From Anaeromyces robustus (taxonomy: Eukaryota; Neocallimastigomycota; Neocallimastigomycetes; Neocallimastigales; Neocallimastigaceae): DNA of 64,000 nt. Under the pieces are notes generated by a model that was not told the DNA's origin, did no database searches, and was given only the letters and a program-made list of their open reading frames with translations. Of the stretch, positions 35,415 to 48,704 are shown one piece after another (within the stretch, counting starts at the first letter, position 1; each line of letters opens with the position of its first letter). The stretch lies in contig MCFG01000031.1 of assembly GCA_002104895.1 (NCBI GenBank), positions 40,001-104,000 on the forward strand, written 5' to 3'. The position numbers and the translations under genes were made by a program.

Positions 35415-35592
35415 ATATAATTCATCTTAAATTATAAATATTGATAATTAATACAGTTTAATGGTATGATGTTTCAGTATTATTAAAAAAAAAAAAAAAC
35501 ATAAGAAATAATCAAAATTTTTAATGAGAATAGTAATAATAAGGATTATTTAAAATAGTAATAAAAACGGTTTCAAAATGATTTCATTTTAT
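35277..35592. repeat. Dispersed direct repeat pair (about 74 bp)
   Basis: Copies near 35277-35350 and 35519-35592 share TTTTTAATGAGAATA, AATAATAAGGATTA, AATAGTAATAAAAAC and TTTCAAAATGATTTCATTT. A 38-nt poly-A run (35376-35413) separates them. Confidence 0.8.
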
Positions 35593-35902
35593 TTTATTAT
35601 ATTAATAATAATAATAATAATAAAAATAATAATAAAAAAAAAAAAAATGATAAAACGAATAATAAATAAATCTAAATACGAAATGTATATTTTGAATATT
35701 ATTTAATTTTTTTTTAATTTAGTATTAATTATTAATTATTAAAATCTGTCATTTATTTAATAATTAAAGTTTTTAATATTTTGTCTTTATATATAAATAT
35801 ATATAATTATTATTTTAAATTTTCTATTATTATTTCCTTTTTCGATAATAAATATTGAAATAAAACTTAAAAATCAATATTTATAAATGTAAGTGAATCG
35901 AA

Positions 35903-38632
35903 ATGCAGAATAATAATAATAATAAGAGATCACAAGAACAATTTCATAAGTATCAAAAATTATACGCACTAATAGGAGTTATATACAATGCTGTTTTGGT
36001 AATTTAAATATTTTATTATTATTTATATTTATATTTAATATTAACAAAATGATAAAAAAAAAAAAAAAAAAAAAAAAGAAATCAATAATATAAAATATAT
36101 ATTTTTCAAAATTTATAAAATCTCTATATATATATATATTTCTTCATCTTCTATATTTTTTTTAATATTATTTTTTATTATTATTTATTATTTATAATTA
36201 TCGTTATTATTTTTTTTATTATTATAATAAAAGAATGTCTTTTTCAAATACATTATATCATGTAAGATTATCAAATAAATGTCTAATAATTCTTCCAATT
36301 ATATTTTGTATTTTTATTATATGCTTTATTTTATATTATAGTTGGCAATTATAGTACTTGCTTTCGTAAAATCAGCTTTCTCAAAATCAGATGAAAATTT
36401 TACTATATTAAGTATTGTGTATGTAGTATTCTTATTATATGTTTCTCCTTTTTTTTTTTTAATGTTAAAAACATATACGATTATAATTGCAATATTATAT
36501 CTATTTATTTCTATATCTATATCTAAATATATATACTTTTTTTTTCTTTTTCTTTTTAAAATAATATATATTTAATAAATTTAAATATTAATTAATAAAT
36601 CTTTTTTTTTTTAATTATTTTTTTTTTTAAAATAATATATAATATATGAATTGTATATTTGTTTTAATTTATATATAACAATATTTATAATAAATTATCT
36701 TTCAATATAATTAATTAATATATATATATAATTTTAAATATAAATACTGTTCTCGGTAAAACATTTGGAATTACATAATATAATAAAATTTTGACAACTT
36801 TATAACAATACTATTTATATTTTTTTTTTATTTCTTAAACGAAATAACTTGAAATTTATATATAAAATTCCAACAATAATTTCAATTATTTTTTATATAC
36901 ACTAATACGCCAATATTGTTTGGTATAAAATATTCATTTATTCAATTCTTTATATAATATATTATATATGAATAATTTCATATATAATATATATATATAT
37001 GTTCATTAATAATATATTATTAAAAAATTTCGATATTTTAAATAATTTGAATCTGAAATTTCAAAACAATAAAAAAAAAAAAAAAATACATTTTCAATTT
37101 TTGAAAATATTCATTTCTATATAATTAATAATGTATATACAATAATTAACGTCTTATAATTTTTCATATAATAATTAAAAATAATTAAAAATAATGATAA
37201 TAATGTCAAATGATTATTAAAATATGAATAATATATTATTGTAAAATTAATAATTATATATTTTATTGATATTATTTATATGTTTATGATAATTTCATAT
37301 ACAATTTCATATCTCTGAAAAAATAATAATAAAAATAAAAATATTAATATTTGAATAATTTTTATATAATAATTAATATCAACAAAAAATAATATCATAA
37401 TTATTATTAATCGATATTATTAATTTCCTTTTTTTTTAAAAAAATTTTTTAAATTGGATCGAATTATATATATAATACAATATAATAGTATTGGATTCAA
37501 TGGAGTATATGCTATATTTGATTTAATAACTAATATTGTTTTTATTATATCAAAACCATTTGATCAAGATATTTCCAATTCTACAATTATTACTTCATTA
37601 TCGGATACTCTTTTTCATAATGGTATTGCTATTGTATCTATGATTATAGTACTTACTCGTAAGAATCGATCTTCAGCATTTTGGAAATTTTCATGTGTAA
37701 TTGTATCAATTGTTTTTGTACGATCTATGATTATGTTAATTTCTGAATTTTATTGGTGGTTTATGCTAAAAAAAACTGTAAAAAATCATACGGAAAGTGA
37801 TTTTATTATACCAGAAGAAGAATTAAATACCCAATATCATCAAATATCGTATGATTATCATAATCCTAAAAGACTTTTTAATCAATCAAATGTTGTAATT
37901 CTTAATAAAAAACAAAAAAAGAAAATTCATCAACTTCAAGAAGAAGAGGATCGAATTTTTGAAGGTGAAGAAAACTTTATTATGGAAGAAGAAAGTTCGA
38001 AGAAACAAAAAAAGAATAAAAATAAAAATAAAAATAAAAATAAAAATTTTATTTCTTCATCTTCTTCAGCTTCTTCTTCAAATCGTCCTCCATTTAATCG
38101 TCAACATCAAAACAAATCGATGTTTGATCAATATGTTAAAGAAAGATTAGCTAATGATAATGAAGCTAATTATCAATATTTACGTCATCAAAATCAAGAA
38201 TATAGAGGATATATAACTCTTGATAGTAATGGTAATTTAATAAATAAAATGAAAAAAGATTTCGATAGTGATAGTGATAGTGATAGTGATGGTGATAGTG
38301 GCAATATCAATAATTATAATAATCATGGTGATGATATTAATATTAATTCTAAATATAGTTATTATAATAATGATAATAATGATCAATCTAATAATATGAA
38401 TAAAGAGAAGAATGAAGTTTTTACTTATTCAAAAGATAAAAGTTCATTATCTGGACCTACTATAGTGGAAATGTATACTTCTCCTTATAATAATAATAAT
38501 AAAAATAATTCTAAAAGAACTTCAATATCATCTTCTTCATCTTCCTCCTCATCTTCTTCGAATTTACTTCAATATCAACTTAATTATAATTCTAATCCAA
38601 GAAATAATTTAAATATTATCAATAATAACAAT

Positions 38633-38702
<70 letters not shown>

Positions 38703-39306
38703 TTGATATTAATAATACAGCAATAAATTCTCAAAATAATATTATTAATATCAATATGCAAAATTCAATTCAAGATGAAAATCAAAATACAATAAATACT
38801 ATTAATTTAGGTAAATAAATAGATAAAATAATAAATTATTTTATAGTGAAAGAGAAAAAAAAATATTATATATATATATTTCTTAATAATTATTATTTAT
38901 TTATAATTAATATTTAATATATGGTTCTATATTTTTATTATTAATTATTATAATAGATTCAAATAATACAGAATTTTTAACACAAAAAACAAAAGTATTA
39001 GATTATATAGATAAATTAATACAAGAAAATAAGAAAAAGAAGGAACAAAAACAACATGCTCAACAAGAAAATCGGGAAAAATGGAATAGAAATCATCCAA
39101 GAGAATGGTTTAGTGAAGTTATGGGTGTAAAAGGTATACAGGAAGAAAAAGATGCTAAACTTTTTGTTAAAGCAAAACAAAAAAAGGAAAAAGAAATTAT
39201 AGAACAAAAAATGGAAAGTTTAAAAGAACAATTAGAATATGCTAATACACCAGAACAAGTCGAAGCTATCTTTAGAGACTTAAGAGCATTAAATGGTATA
39301 TGGTAG
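35903..39306 (+). CDS. Four-TM membrane protein with long low-complexity cytosolic tail (614 aa)
   Basis: Exons 35903-35998, 36342-36418, 37489-38810 and 38957-39306 join in phase (1845 nt). No family is recognised. Predicted TMs: about 22-43 (LYALIGVIYNAVLLAIIVLA), 55-80 (ILSIVIGFNGVYAIFDLITN), 97-118 (TLFHNGIAIVSMIIVL) and 124-150 (ending ISEFYWWFM). After the TMs comes a long tail with Lys-rich, Ser-rich (DSDSD and SSSS runs), and Asn-rich tracts including a poly-Asn run encoded at about 38632-38700. The last exon is different: a charged helical segment containing NRNHPREWFSEVMG and ending RALNGIW, which may be a conserved binding module. Intron 2 (36419-37488, GTATGT...TAG) is unusually long at 1070 bp. 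A hidden exon inside it cannot be excluded. Confidence 0.65.
38632..38700 (+). repeat. Coding (AAT)n tract encoding poly-Asn
   Basis: About 22 consecutive AAT codons within exon 3 of the four-TM protein gene. The phase is kept across it. Confidence 0.9.
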
Positions 39307-41295
39307 AAAAATTAAAAGTTTTTTTTTAAAAAAAAAAAGGAATTACAATAAAATGAATAAATCATTATAAATTAAAAATAAAATTAAAATTTAAATTAAT
39401 ATTAAAAAAAAAAAAAAATAAAAACAAAAACAAAAACAAAAATAAATAACAAAAAAATTAAGAAAAAAAAAAAAAAAAACACTTTCTATCTATTATTATA
39501 ATATTTAAATATTTATATATATAGAAATAATCACTATATTAGTATTTTAAAATTTAAATATTTTAAGCTAGATATATATATATTTAAAGCTTTTCCTTAA
39601 TGTTTTTTTTTTTTTTTTTTATTTCTATGTAAATAATAATAATATCTAAAAATTATAAAAATTAAAAATTAAAAAATTATTATAAAAATAATTTAATCAT
39701 TAATTTAAGAAGTTTATATAATTTGTAAAAAAATTATTATATATCAAATATTAAATAAAACAAAAAAGAAAAATTCAAATAAAAAAAAAAAGTAATTATT
39801 TTGTATATTTAAATTGCTATATTATTATATATAATTATAATATTTATTATTACTATTATTGTTTCATTTATTATCTTTTTTAAACTTTAGATATATATAC
39901 ATATATCTAATTGTAATTAAAGGGAGATTCAATAATTATACAATAAAAATATAATGAAATATTAATATTAAACTTTATATACATATGATTTTAACAGAAA
40001 AAAAAAATTAAAACTAACTAAATAAATAAATAAATAATTACTATATAGATATTTAAAATTGTTTTTATTATTATTAAACTTTTTTTTTATTTTATTATTA
40101 TCATTTTTAATTTAATTATTATTTACTATTAGTACATTATTTATTATTTATTATTATATATTATTAGTAGCCTTATTACTATTAGTAGTTGTGAAAGACA
40201 TGAAAGTATTACTAAATCACTAAATCAAAATTTGTTCTTTTAATATTAATATATATATATATAAATCAATTAATATTATTTAACTTTTATTAAATCCTAT
40301 TAATATAAAGTTTATAATATAAAATATTATAATATTTATAAAGTCTTTTTTAATAACAATAAATATATATATATATATATATTATGTTTATTATATTAAT
40401 ATTAAAAGAACAAAGTAATAGTTAAAAATCTTACATAATTAATAATTAAGTCATGTCACAAATAATTATTTAATTAAATAATACACATATTAGTAGCTTT
40501 CATACATAAATATTAAAATAAAAAGAAGAAAAAATTGTAATTACCAACAGTTATCATTATATTATTACAAAATAATAATAAATTAACAATAATATTTTTT
40601 AAAATAATTCATAATATTATTATTTTATTTAAATAAAAATTAAACTTTTAAAGATCAATAAAAAGAATAAGTATGTTATTTAAAATGAACTTTTTTATGA
40701 AAAGTTTATAATATATTAAAATATTTGATATTAAACTATATTTTAACAATATATTTTAACTATATAATTATTAAAAATAACATATGAAAAGATAGATAAA
40801 AATATTTAAAAAAAAATAATTAATAAAAAAAGTTAACAAAAAAATATAATAAAAATTAATAATTATTACTATGGATTTTTTTATTCATTTGTTTGTTTAT
40901 ATATTTATAATGTAAATAGTTTATTTATTTATTTATATATTTATTTATTTATTTATATTTATTTATACATAAAATTTAATATAAATAAAATATTTTTTTT
41001 TTCTTTTTAATTTATTAAATATTTAATTTATATTAAAATTATTGTTGTGGTTGGCTTGATAAAAGACATTAAATAAATAAATAAAAGACAATAAAAAATT
41101 AATAAATAAAAAAAATATAAAAGTAAATATATATATTAACAAAAAATAACTTAGTTTATGTTTTTATCTGTTAATAATATATTTATGTATTTATTAAGTT
41201 ATTATTAATTAATTTTTTTTTTTAAAAAGAATTATAAAAAGTTGTATTTATTTGAAAAAATTTATATATATTAAAACAAAATATAAATAGATGTA

Positions 41296-41334
<39 letters not shown>

Positions 41335-42109
41335 ACAAATAAATAAACAAACAAACAAATAAATAAACAAACAAACAAATATATTATAAATAGTAAATAA
41401 ACAAAAAAATGTTTTTAATCATATAAATATTATTATCATTTATTAATATTAATAAAATGAAAATTAACACATAAATAATTATTATATTTTGTTACCAACA
41501 CTTTAATAAAAAAATTTAATTATTTTTTTTTTTAATTTAGATTCATTATCTATTGTGTAACATTTGTATGGAACAATAACAAAAAAAGTTTATTGTTATC
41601 AATAAACTTTTTATATCAAAACAATTTATGAATTATTAATTATCATTATCATTAGTATCATTATTATCATTATTTGTATAATTATTTATAAAAAACTATA
41701 TACTGTTTTTTATTAATGTATATATTTTAAAAGAAATATTTAATTAAAAAAATAATCATATTCATATAAATGTTATTAAATCAGATTTTTAATATTAAAT
41801 TAGATTTTTAAAAAAGTTTTAAAAAATTCTGCTATTATCTTGCTTTATTTAATTTAAATTATTTTTATTCTATTTATTTATTTATTATTATTGTTATTTA
41901 AATTCCATAAATAATATGTATATGTCATATTAAACTTAATGTTTTCGTTATATTTGTAAAGTTATTTAAATGGAGTAAATTAAAATGCTTATTTAATAAG
42001 ATAGATAAAAATAATTACCAACTGTTTTTTTTTTTTTTTTTTTTTTTTTTCTAATTTCTAGCTTTAAATAAATGAATTTTAAATAGTATAAACGATTTAA
42101 AAAAAAGGT
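39307..42109. other. Gene desert, part 1
   Basis: A/T only, with homopolymers, an (AAAT)/(AAAC) array at 41299-41380 and a hairpin at 41583-41612. No exon was found on either strand. Confidence 0.7.
41583..41612. repeat. 13-bp perfect hairpin with TTAT loop
   Basis: Arms AAAAAGTTTATTG (41583-41595) and CAATAAACTTTTT (41600-41612). Confidence 0.75.
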
Positions 42110-42880
42110 ATCATTAATACCACAACAGACTAATTACTAAAGTTATGTAGCAATTAAAGAATGTAACGACAGGAGTTCTCGACGGTACTGATTCTTACGT
42201 TTTCATTAACAGTATGAGGATCATTGACAATAAAAAGATAAATGACATATCAGGATAGCCCATGAGACCATTATCTATTTCATTAAATAGGAATTGATGT
42301 ACTTCTTTGGAGAGAAGAAATCATATATTTTACAAAATTAATCAGTATTATATTCATCAAAATCTGTTGTAACGTATTAAATATTCTTTATTATTATTGA
42401 AAGTACTGTCATCCATACGTATAATTCCAATATTGTTAGAAGTTTCAAAAATATCTTCTACAGTTATATTCCATTTAATGATGCCTAGAGGAGCATTAGA
42501 TTAACTGGAAAAGATAGCTTTTGTGAATTTTTTCAGTGTTACAAACTCAGTTAGGGTAAAGATAAGAGTTATATTATATATCATATCAAGATCATTGGAG
42601 GTATAGTGTGGTTTGACTTCATAGACATAGAATTCTCATTGGCTTTCAAATTCTTCCATTTGAATTTCAGGTACAAATCCTGTGGTACTAGAGGATATTA
42701 GAAAAAGTAACACAATATTGATGTAAGTAAGACAGAGTCCATTGTAGGCTTGTGTAGTAAGGAAATCTGATATGAGTTGTTAGCATTGGCTTCATCATTA
42801 GCGATGACTATACCGTAGTATCCACCAATAACATTTATAGAATGTTGGATAAATAGACTTTAATCAATTGTTTCATTGTT
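42110..42880 (-). pseudogene. Decayed protein-coding relic of unknown family
   Basis: A 770-bp island with far more G and C than its surroundings. On the minus strand it reads as peptide-like segments broken by stops and frame changes: VIGGYYGIVIANDEANANNS (about 42830-42770), TTGFVPEIQMEEFES then a TGA, VYEVKPHYTSNDLDMIYNIT, a TAA, NAPLGIIKWNITVEDIFETS and IIRMDDSTFNNNKEYLIRYN, then IDNGLMGYPDM and IVNDPHTVNENVRISTVENS near 42200. At least four disruptions are needed to connect them, and no splice sites fit. The segments look like an extracellular beta-rich protein, but I do not recognise it. Confidence 0.6.
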
Positions 42881-43506
42881 GCTTTTATATGTTTATTATT
42901 ATTATAATAAAAAAATAAATATTTAATTATAATTTTAAAAGAATATAATCCTAATAAATAAAAAATGAATAAATATATGAAGTCAAATTAAATAATATAT
43001 TTAATTAAAAGTTTAATATCTGATATCTGATACATATTTTAATTTTTTTTTTTTTTTTTTTGAAATTTAAATAATAATACTCATTAAAATAATATTTATT
43101 AAGCATAAAAAAAAAAATTATAAATTTTTTGAATTTTTAAAATAATATATTTTTTGGAAAATTCGTTCATTTATTGCTTTTTCTAATTATTTATTTATTA
43201 TTATAATCATTACTAGATTTTATTTATCAATTAAATCATCAATTGTTTATATATAGATAATAATTAAAAATTAATAAGATAATAAATTTTTTAAGATTAA
43301 AAAGAAAACAAATTTTAATATTAAAAAGAAAACAAAAATTAGCAATCTTTTATTGTTATTATTAATATTAAATAAATAATTAAAAACATGTATTAATAAT
43401 CTATTGGTTTTTATATTTCATTATTTATTATGCATTAATAGTATATTCTGTTTCCTTAAAAAAAAATTTATTTATTTTTTTTTATTTATACTAAATCATT
43501 TCTTTT

Positions 43507-43790
43507 ATGAAATCTATAATAATCTTAGCAACAAATATCTATTTTAAATTATATATATATTATTATTTCTATACATTTATAAATATTTTTATAGCAAATA
43601 AATTACTATGTAAATTTATAAAAAAAAACATACAAAAAAAAAAAAAAAAAAAAAAAGAAAAAAATATTTTTCTTATTTTCTTTTTTTAGAAGGTCATGCT
43701 TTAAATAAAAAAAATGATGTTTCATCATATGTTATCTATTCATTATTCAAATCATGTTTATTATTATATTTTTATATTCATAAATTTTAA
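43507..43790 (+). pseudogene. Possible small gene or gene fragment
   Basis: An ATG frame with a hydrophobic start (MKSIIILATNIYF...) could splice from GTAAAT at about 43611 to TTAGAAG ending at about 43693. It would then continue CHALNKKNDVSSYVIYSLFKS to a stop near 43790, about 66 residues. It has no recognisable domain, and the AT-rich codons make chance likely. Confidence 0.2.
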
Positions 43791-45526
43791 AAAATAATTT
43801 AGTTTATAATTTAGAAACTTTTATCCATTATTATAATTATTAAAAGTAATAATTAAGTCTTTTTTTTCATAAAATTAGTTATTAAAATATTAGAATTCTT
43901 AAATTATTAGATACATTTATCGACAAAAAATTTAAACCTTATAGGGTGATTATTAACAAATTTTTATTGGTTATTGTATAAGTTCCAGATTAATATCTCT
44001 TTTATTTTTAATATATCCTTATAATAAAGAATTTTAATTCTTAATTATAAGAATTTTACTTATTTATGTTATTTTATAAAGATTTTTATTTCTTTATTAT
44101 GAAAATCTTTTATTTATTTATCAATGTATAAAATATTTTTACAGTTATGTTACATATAATATATTTTATAATATTTAATTATAATAAATTATTTATTTAT
44201 AATTATGCTAATTGTTTATTATAAATAAGAAAATAAATATATAAAAAAAATAATAATATGTACAAAAAAAATTTTTTTTTCATTTAAAATGAAAGATTAT
44301 ATTAAAAAAATAATATAAAACCCTTTTGTTGAATAAAATAATATTGCCACTTTTTCTATTATTAATAAATTATAAAAAAATCAAAAATTTAAAGTAAAGC
44401 AGAATATAAATTAAAATATTAATTTATATAAAAAAGGAAATTATTTTAATTATTTTTTTTAATAATAACATAATAACATAATATTGATTAATATGATATA
44501 AATAAATAATTAAATATAAAAAAGTATTTAATTAATCACTTTAATGTATTCTAATGTAATAAATGTCTTTTTTTTTTTATTTAAACCATTAAATATAATT
44601 CTTTATAACATTTTATGGAAATCATTACAGATATTAATTATTAAATTATAGTATATAGTCAAATATGAACAAAATATTATAAAATGAATAAATTATAAAT
44701 AATATTATTATAATATTGTTACATTAATAATTTTTATTAGCAAATATTAAAGTTAATAATATTAAATATTTTTATATATAATTTATCATAGTAAATATTA
44801 TATTTTACTGAATATCTTGTTAAGTCTTTTATCAATCTTTTTTAATATCTCATGTGTAATAGTGTAATGATAATACTTGCCACATATGGTAAATTTTTTT
44901 TTATAGTAATATTTTATAAAATTTAAATTTGGTACCAAGTTATTTCTTTTAATCTAATTTAAGATGGTGGTACAAAATTTTATAATTTTTATTAGAGGAA
45001 TAATTTTATTATTAAAAAAATAAATTATAAAATAGTATATTATATTATATTATATTATATTATATTATATTATATTATATTATTAAAACTTTATTTTTAA
45101 ATAAAATTAATTTACCATTTATATATATTTTATAATTTACATAAAAATATGTAAATAATAAATTTAACATAAAATTTAAAAAAAATAGTATTTAAATATT
45201 TAAACGGCGTAATAATTATATTTTTTTAATTGATATTAAAAAAATATAATATTAATATCATTTTATTATGAAATAATAATATTATATTATTATAAAAATT
45301 GTTTTATTATATATTTAAAGGTAAAAATTAAAGAAAAAAAATAAAAAATGAAATGAAACTTTATAAATATTTCAAAATTGATTTAATATCAATTAGATTA
45401 AATTTTTTTTTATTTTAATAATATATTAATAATATACTGTAATAAATATAAGAGCCATTTAATTATATAATATAAATAATCCAATATTACTATTTTAATC
45501 TATTACTTTTGAAAATTATTGAATAA

Positions 45527-45561
<35 letters not shown>

Positions 45562-45657
45562 ATTCATCAAATAATTCATTAATTAAATAAATAATAATCA
45601 GATAAAAAAATTTTTTTAATAATCTCTCCATCTGTGATATAAAATACTTAATATACC

Positions 45658-45690
<33 letters not shown>

Positions 45691-46502
45691 CTTTATGTAT
45701 ATCATTACATTACATTACATTTAAGAATAAATAGGTTTATTATTAAAATTATAAGATCATTAATATTGTTATAATAAAGTTTTAATTTATATAGTTTAAA
45801 TACGTTTTTTTGTTAATATATTATATATTAAATCTAAAATATAGTTTTGTCAAAATCAAATACATAAAAGCTCAAAAATATACATAGAAATAATTTAATG
45901 CATTAATACGTATATATATTTTTTAATTTGAAAAAAAAAGAAAAAAAAAAGTATATGGTAATTCTGTCAAAATCAAAGGTTGTATGCACAATAAAGTATA
46001 ATAATTTTAAAATTTTATCTTTTTATTCATTATATTATTTTTATTTTACATAAATCAAATTTGACTGCATTTAAGAAAAAAAAAAGATTGACAAATAATG
46101 TAAAGAACTTTTTTAATATGAAATGAAAAAGAAATAAATAAAAAAATTATATATATATGATTATGTCATTTTTATATAATTAGAAAAATGAATCATATCG
46201 TTACAATTAATACCTAGTTTTTTTCCTTTTTTTTTTTTTCTTTTTATATATATTTAAAAAAGTTTTTAATATTAATATATACAAAAAAAAAAAAAAAAAA
46301 AAAAGAGGAAAAGAAAATACATAATATAGTTTAATATAATATTAGTTTTAAAATAATGAGAATAATTGTTATATTTTGTATTATTTACACTAAAATTCAT
46401 AATGACATACACTTTTTGAAATGTTTTTTATCAACATTTAAAATGAAAATTTATGGAATTTATACTAATATATTTGAATAATAATACATATATTATTTAT
46501 AT

Positions 46503-46567
46503 ATTATTTTACAAGTATATAAATTTTTTAAATAGTTTATTTAAAATTTATATACTTGTAGAATAAT
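46503..46567. repeat. 25-bp inverted repeat, one mismatch, 15-nt loop
   Basis: Arms at 46503-46527 and 46543-46567 contain ACAAGTATATAAATTTT and its complement. Confidence 0.75.
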
Positions 46568-48164
46568 AAGAATTATTTTAAACTATTTTATGATTGGAGA
46601 TTATTTATATCTTTTAACATATACATAATATATGTAAAGTTAATTACAATATATTGAAGTTATTATAATCCATATAAAAGAAAAATAAATTAAAAATATA
46701 TAATTAATCAAAAAGTAGGTTGAATTATCAACAAAAATTAATTAGAATAAAGTACCATATATTAATATTATATATATTAATATGTAAATAAAAAAAAAAA
46801 AAAAAAGAAAAAAGAATATATATTAAAATTTAATAAATTTAATGTTTATAATAAATCATATTAGAAATTAATTTATTATTATTATTTAAAAAATATATAA
46901 TTATTAATTAATTATAACAAATATTATTTATTACTTATTAATTAGAATATTTATAAATAATACTTTTTAAAAAATTAACAAATAAAAAAATAAAAACAAA
47001 AACCATAACATTATTATATATAATTTATATGTTTTTTTTTTAAATAACACGTGTTATATATATTGTTTCTTTTATTATTTATAATAGTATTAAGGTACAA
47101 AAAAAACATTTAAAAAAATATCTTTAATATTATATATAATAATAATAATGATAAAAAAGAATAAGTGTTAAAAATATTAAAAAACAAAAACAAAAACAAA
47201 AACAAAAATGAAACAAAACAAAAAACGAAAACAAACAAAAAAAAAAAAAAAAAAAAAACATTTCAATATATATTTATATATATTTATATGCTAAGATTTT
47301 TAATAAAATAACATTATTAATAATAAATATTAAAAAGCTGAATTTGAATCTTATTTATAAATATATTATTCATCATTAATATATTATATTGATGACATCT
47401 GACCTATTTAATATCTACCTTTTATTTTAAAAACTAACAAAACTTTAAAGAATTTCAAGATTAATTATAAGCATAAGTTTTTTTTTTTTTTAAAATTTTA
47501 TTTTATATTAAAATTCTTTACCAATAAATATAATTAAAATTTATGATATACTAATTAAAAAATATAATAAAAAATATAAATTATTTATTAGAATGATAAT
47601 TAAAATTAGATATTTATATATATATAAAAGATATTAACCATAAGAAATATTTCTCTTTTATAATATAAAATCTTTATTAATTATATATTATTATATATTA
47701 ATTTCCTATTTAAATTAACACTATATAGAATATTAATTATTAAGTATTATAAATATTACAGATAAATTAAACTAGTATTACATTTTAATACTTTTATCTC
47801 TTAAATATATATTTTATTATTATAATTATTATAATAATGATTTTTTTCTTTTTTTTTTTTTAGAAAAAAAAAGAATATTAATAATGGTATAATTTTATTT
47901 AAAATATGATATTTTAATATTATTATTATGATATAAATATGATATATTAATAAAAATGAAAAATAAATATTCTTTCATTAATTTTTTTTAAATAAATTAG
48001 TTATAAATAATAATATAAATGGTTTTCTTTTTATTCTTTAAATAATAATTATTTATATCTCGTCTTGTTTAAAATTTGTTGAATAAATAAAAATATATAG
48101 AATTCTTAATTATTATTATTATTAATTGTTATTTTTTTTTTTTTTGTATATTTCTATATATAAT

Positions 48165-48704
48165 TTATTGATACATTTCTGTTAAATATTGGAAAACATC
48201 ATAGGCTACCCATTCATTATCAATTAAACTATTAGTAAATTCAACAAAATTATCTGCTAATTTTACAGAACATTGAGCAATATTTTCATGATTAATTGGT
48301 AAATTTATAGTTTCATTAATGGTATCTAAATAAATTTCAATAGGTTCATTAGGATCTGCAAAAAGAGTATGTTCACATTGATAAATAGAACCATCCTTTA
48401 AATCTAAACATACTACATCTCCTACATGAGAAACAGTAGCAAAAGTTAAAAAGTCATGAAGATATAAAGCAGCTCCTGGAAGTTCTAATGAATTTTCTTC
48501 CTCTATTTTATCTACAGGGAAAAATTTTATATCTCTTATTTTAACATCTTTTTTTGGCATAAATCTAGTATAAAAATCTATAAATTCAGTTGATAAATGA
48601 CCTTTTCCTAAATCTAATAATTTATTTAAATCAGCTTTAGTAGCTGTTGTAAAATGTGCACCACCATCATCATTTTCTTTTAAAAAGTTTATGAAATTGT
48701 CCAT
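48165..48704 (-). CDS. SMI1/KNR4 (SUKH superfamily) protein, intronless, 179 aa
   Basis: The SUKH fold is found in bacterial polymorphic-toxin immunity proteins and in fungal Smi1/Knr4. The whole protein is one SUKH-like domain: an N-terminal helix (ADLNKLLDLGKGHLSTEFIDFYTRF, residues about 24-48) followed by strands, IKFFPVDKI (about 60), LPGAALYLHDFLTFATVSHVGDVVCLDL (about 75-103), then a C-terminal helix. It is much shorter than fungal Knr4 and has none of its disordered flanks, so it resembles stand-alone bacterial members. Acidic overall, no signal peptide, probably cytosolic. No neighbour within 8 kb on either side offers a functional link. A lone bacterial-type SUKH gene in a fungus suggests lateral transfer; the present role is unknown. 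Confidence 0.7.
   Translation of the reverse strand: MDNFINFLKENDDGGAHFTTATKADLNKLLDLGKGHLSTEFIDFYTRFMPKKDVKIRDIKFFPVDKIEEENSLELPGAALYLHDFLTFATVSHVGDVVCLDLKDGSIYQCEHTLFADPNEPIEIYLDTINETINLPINHENIAQCSVKLADNFVEFTNSLIDNEWVAYDVFQYLTEMYQ

Larger units (their letters stand above)
42881..48164. other. Gene desert, part 2
   Basis: Almost entirely A/T. Notable contents: poly-T (43041-43059), a possible two-exon fragment (43507-43790), a pentanucleotide (ATATT)n array (45033-45081), AAAT units (45529-45562), poly-A (45663-45690) and a 25-bp inverted repeat (46503-46567). Confidence 0.65.

Noticed and set aside
36419-36575. Hydrophobic extension of exon 2 of the four-TM gene
   Set aside because: The GTATGT site at 36419 joins in exact phase with 37489; the extension becomes pure A/T-driven sequence.
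41583-41612. Bacterial-type terminator
   Set aside because: Hairpin with A/T stem, but no gene ends nearby and the genome is eukaryotic.
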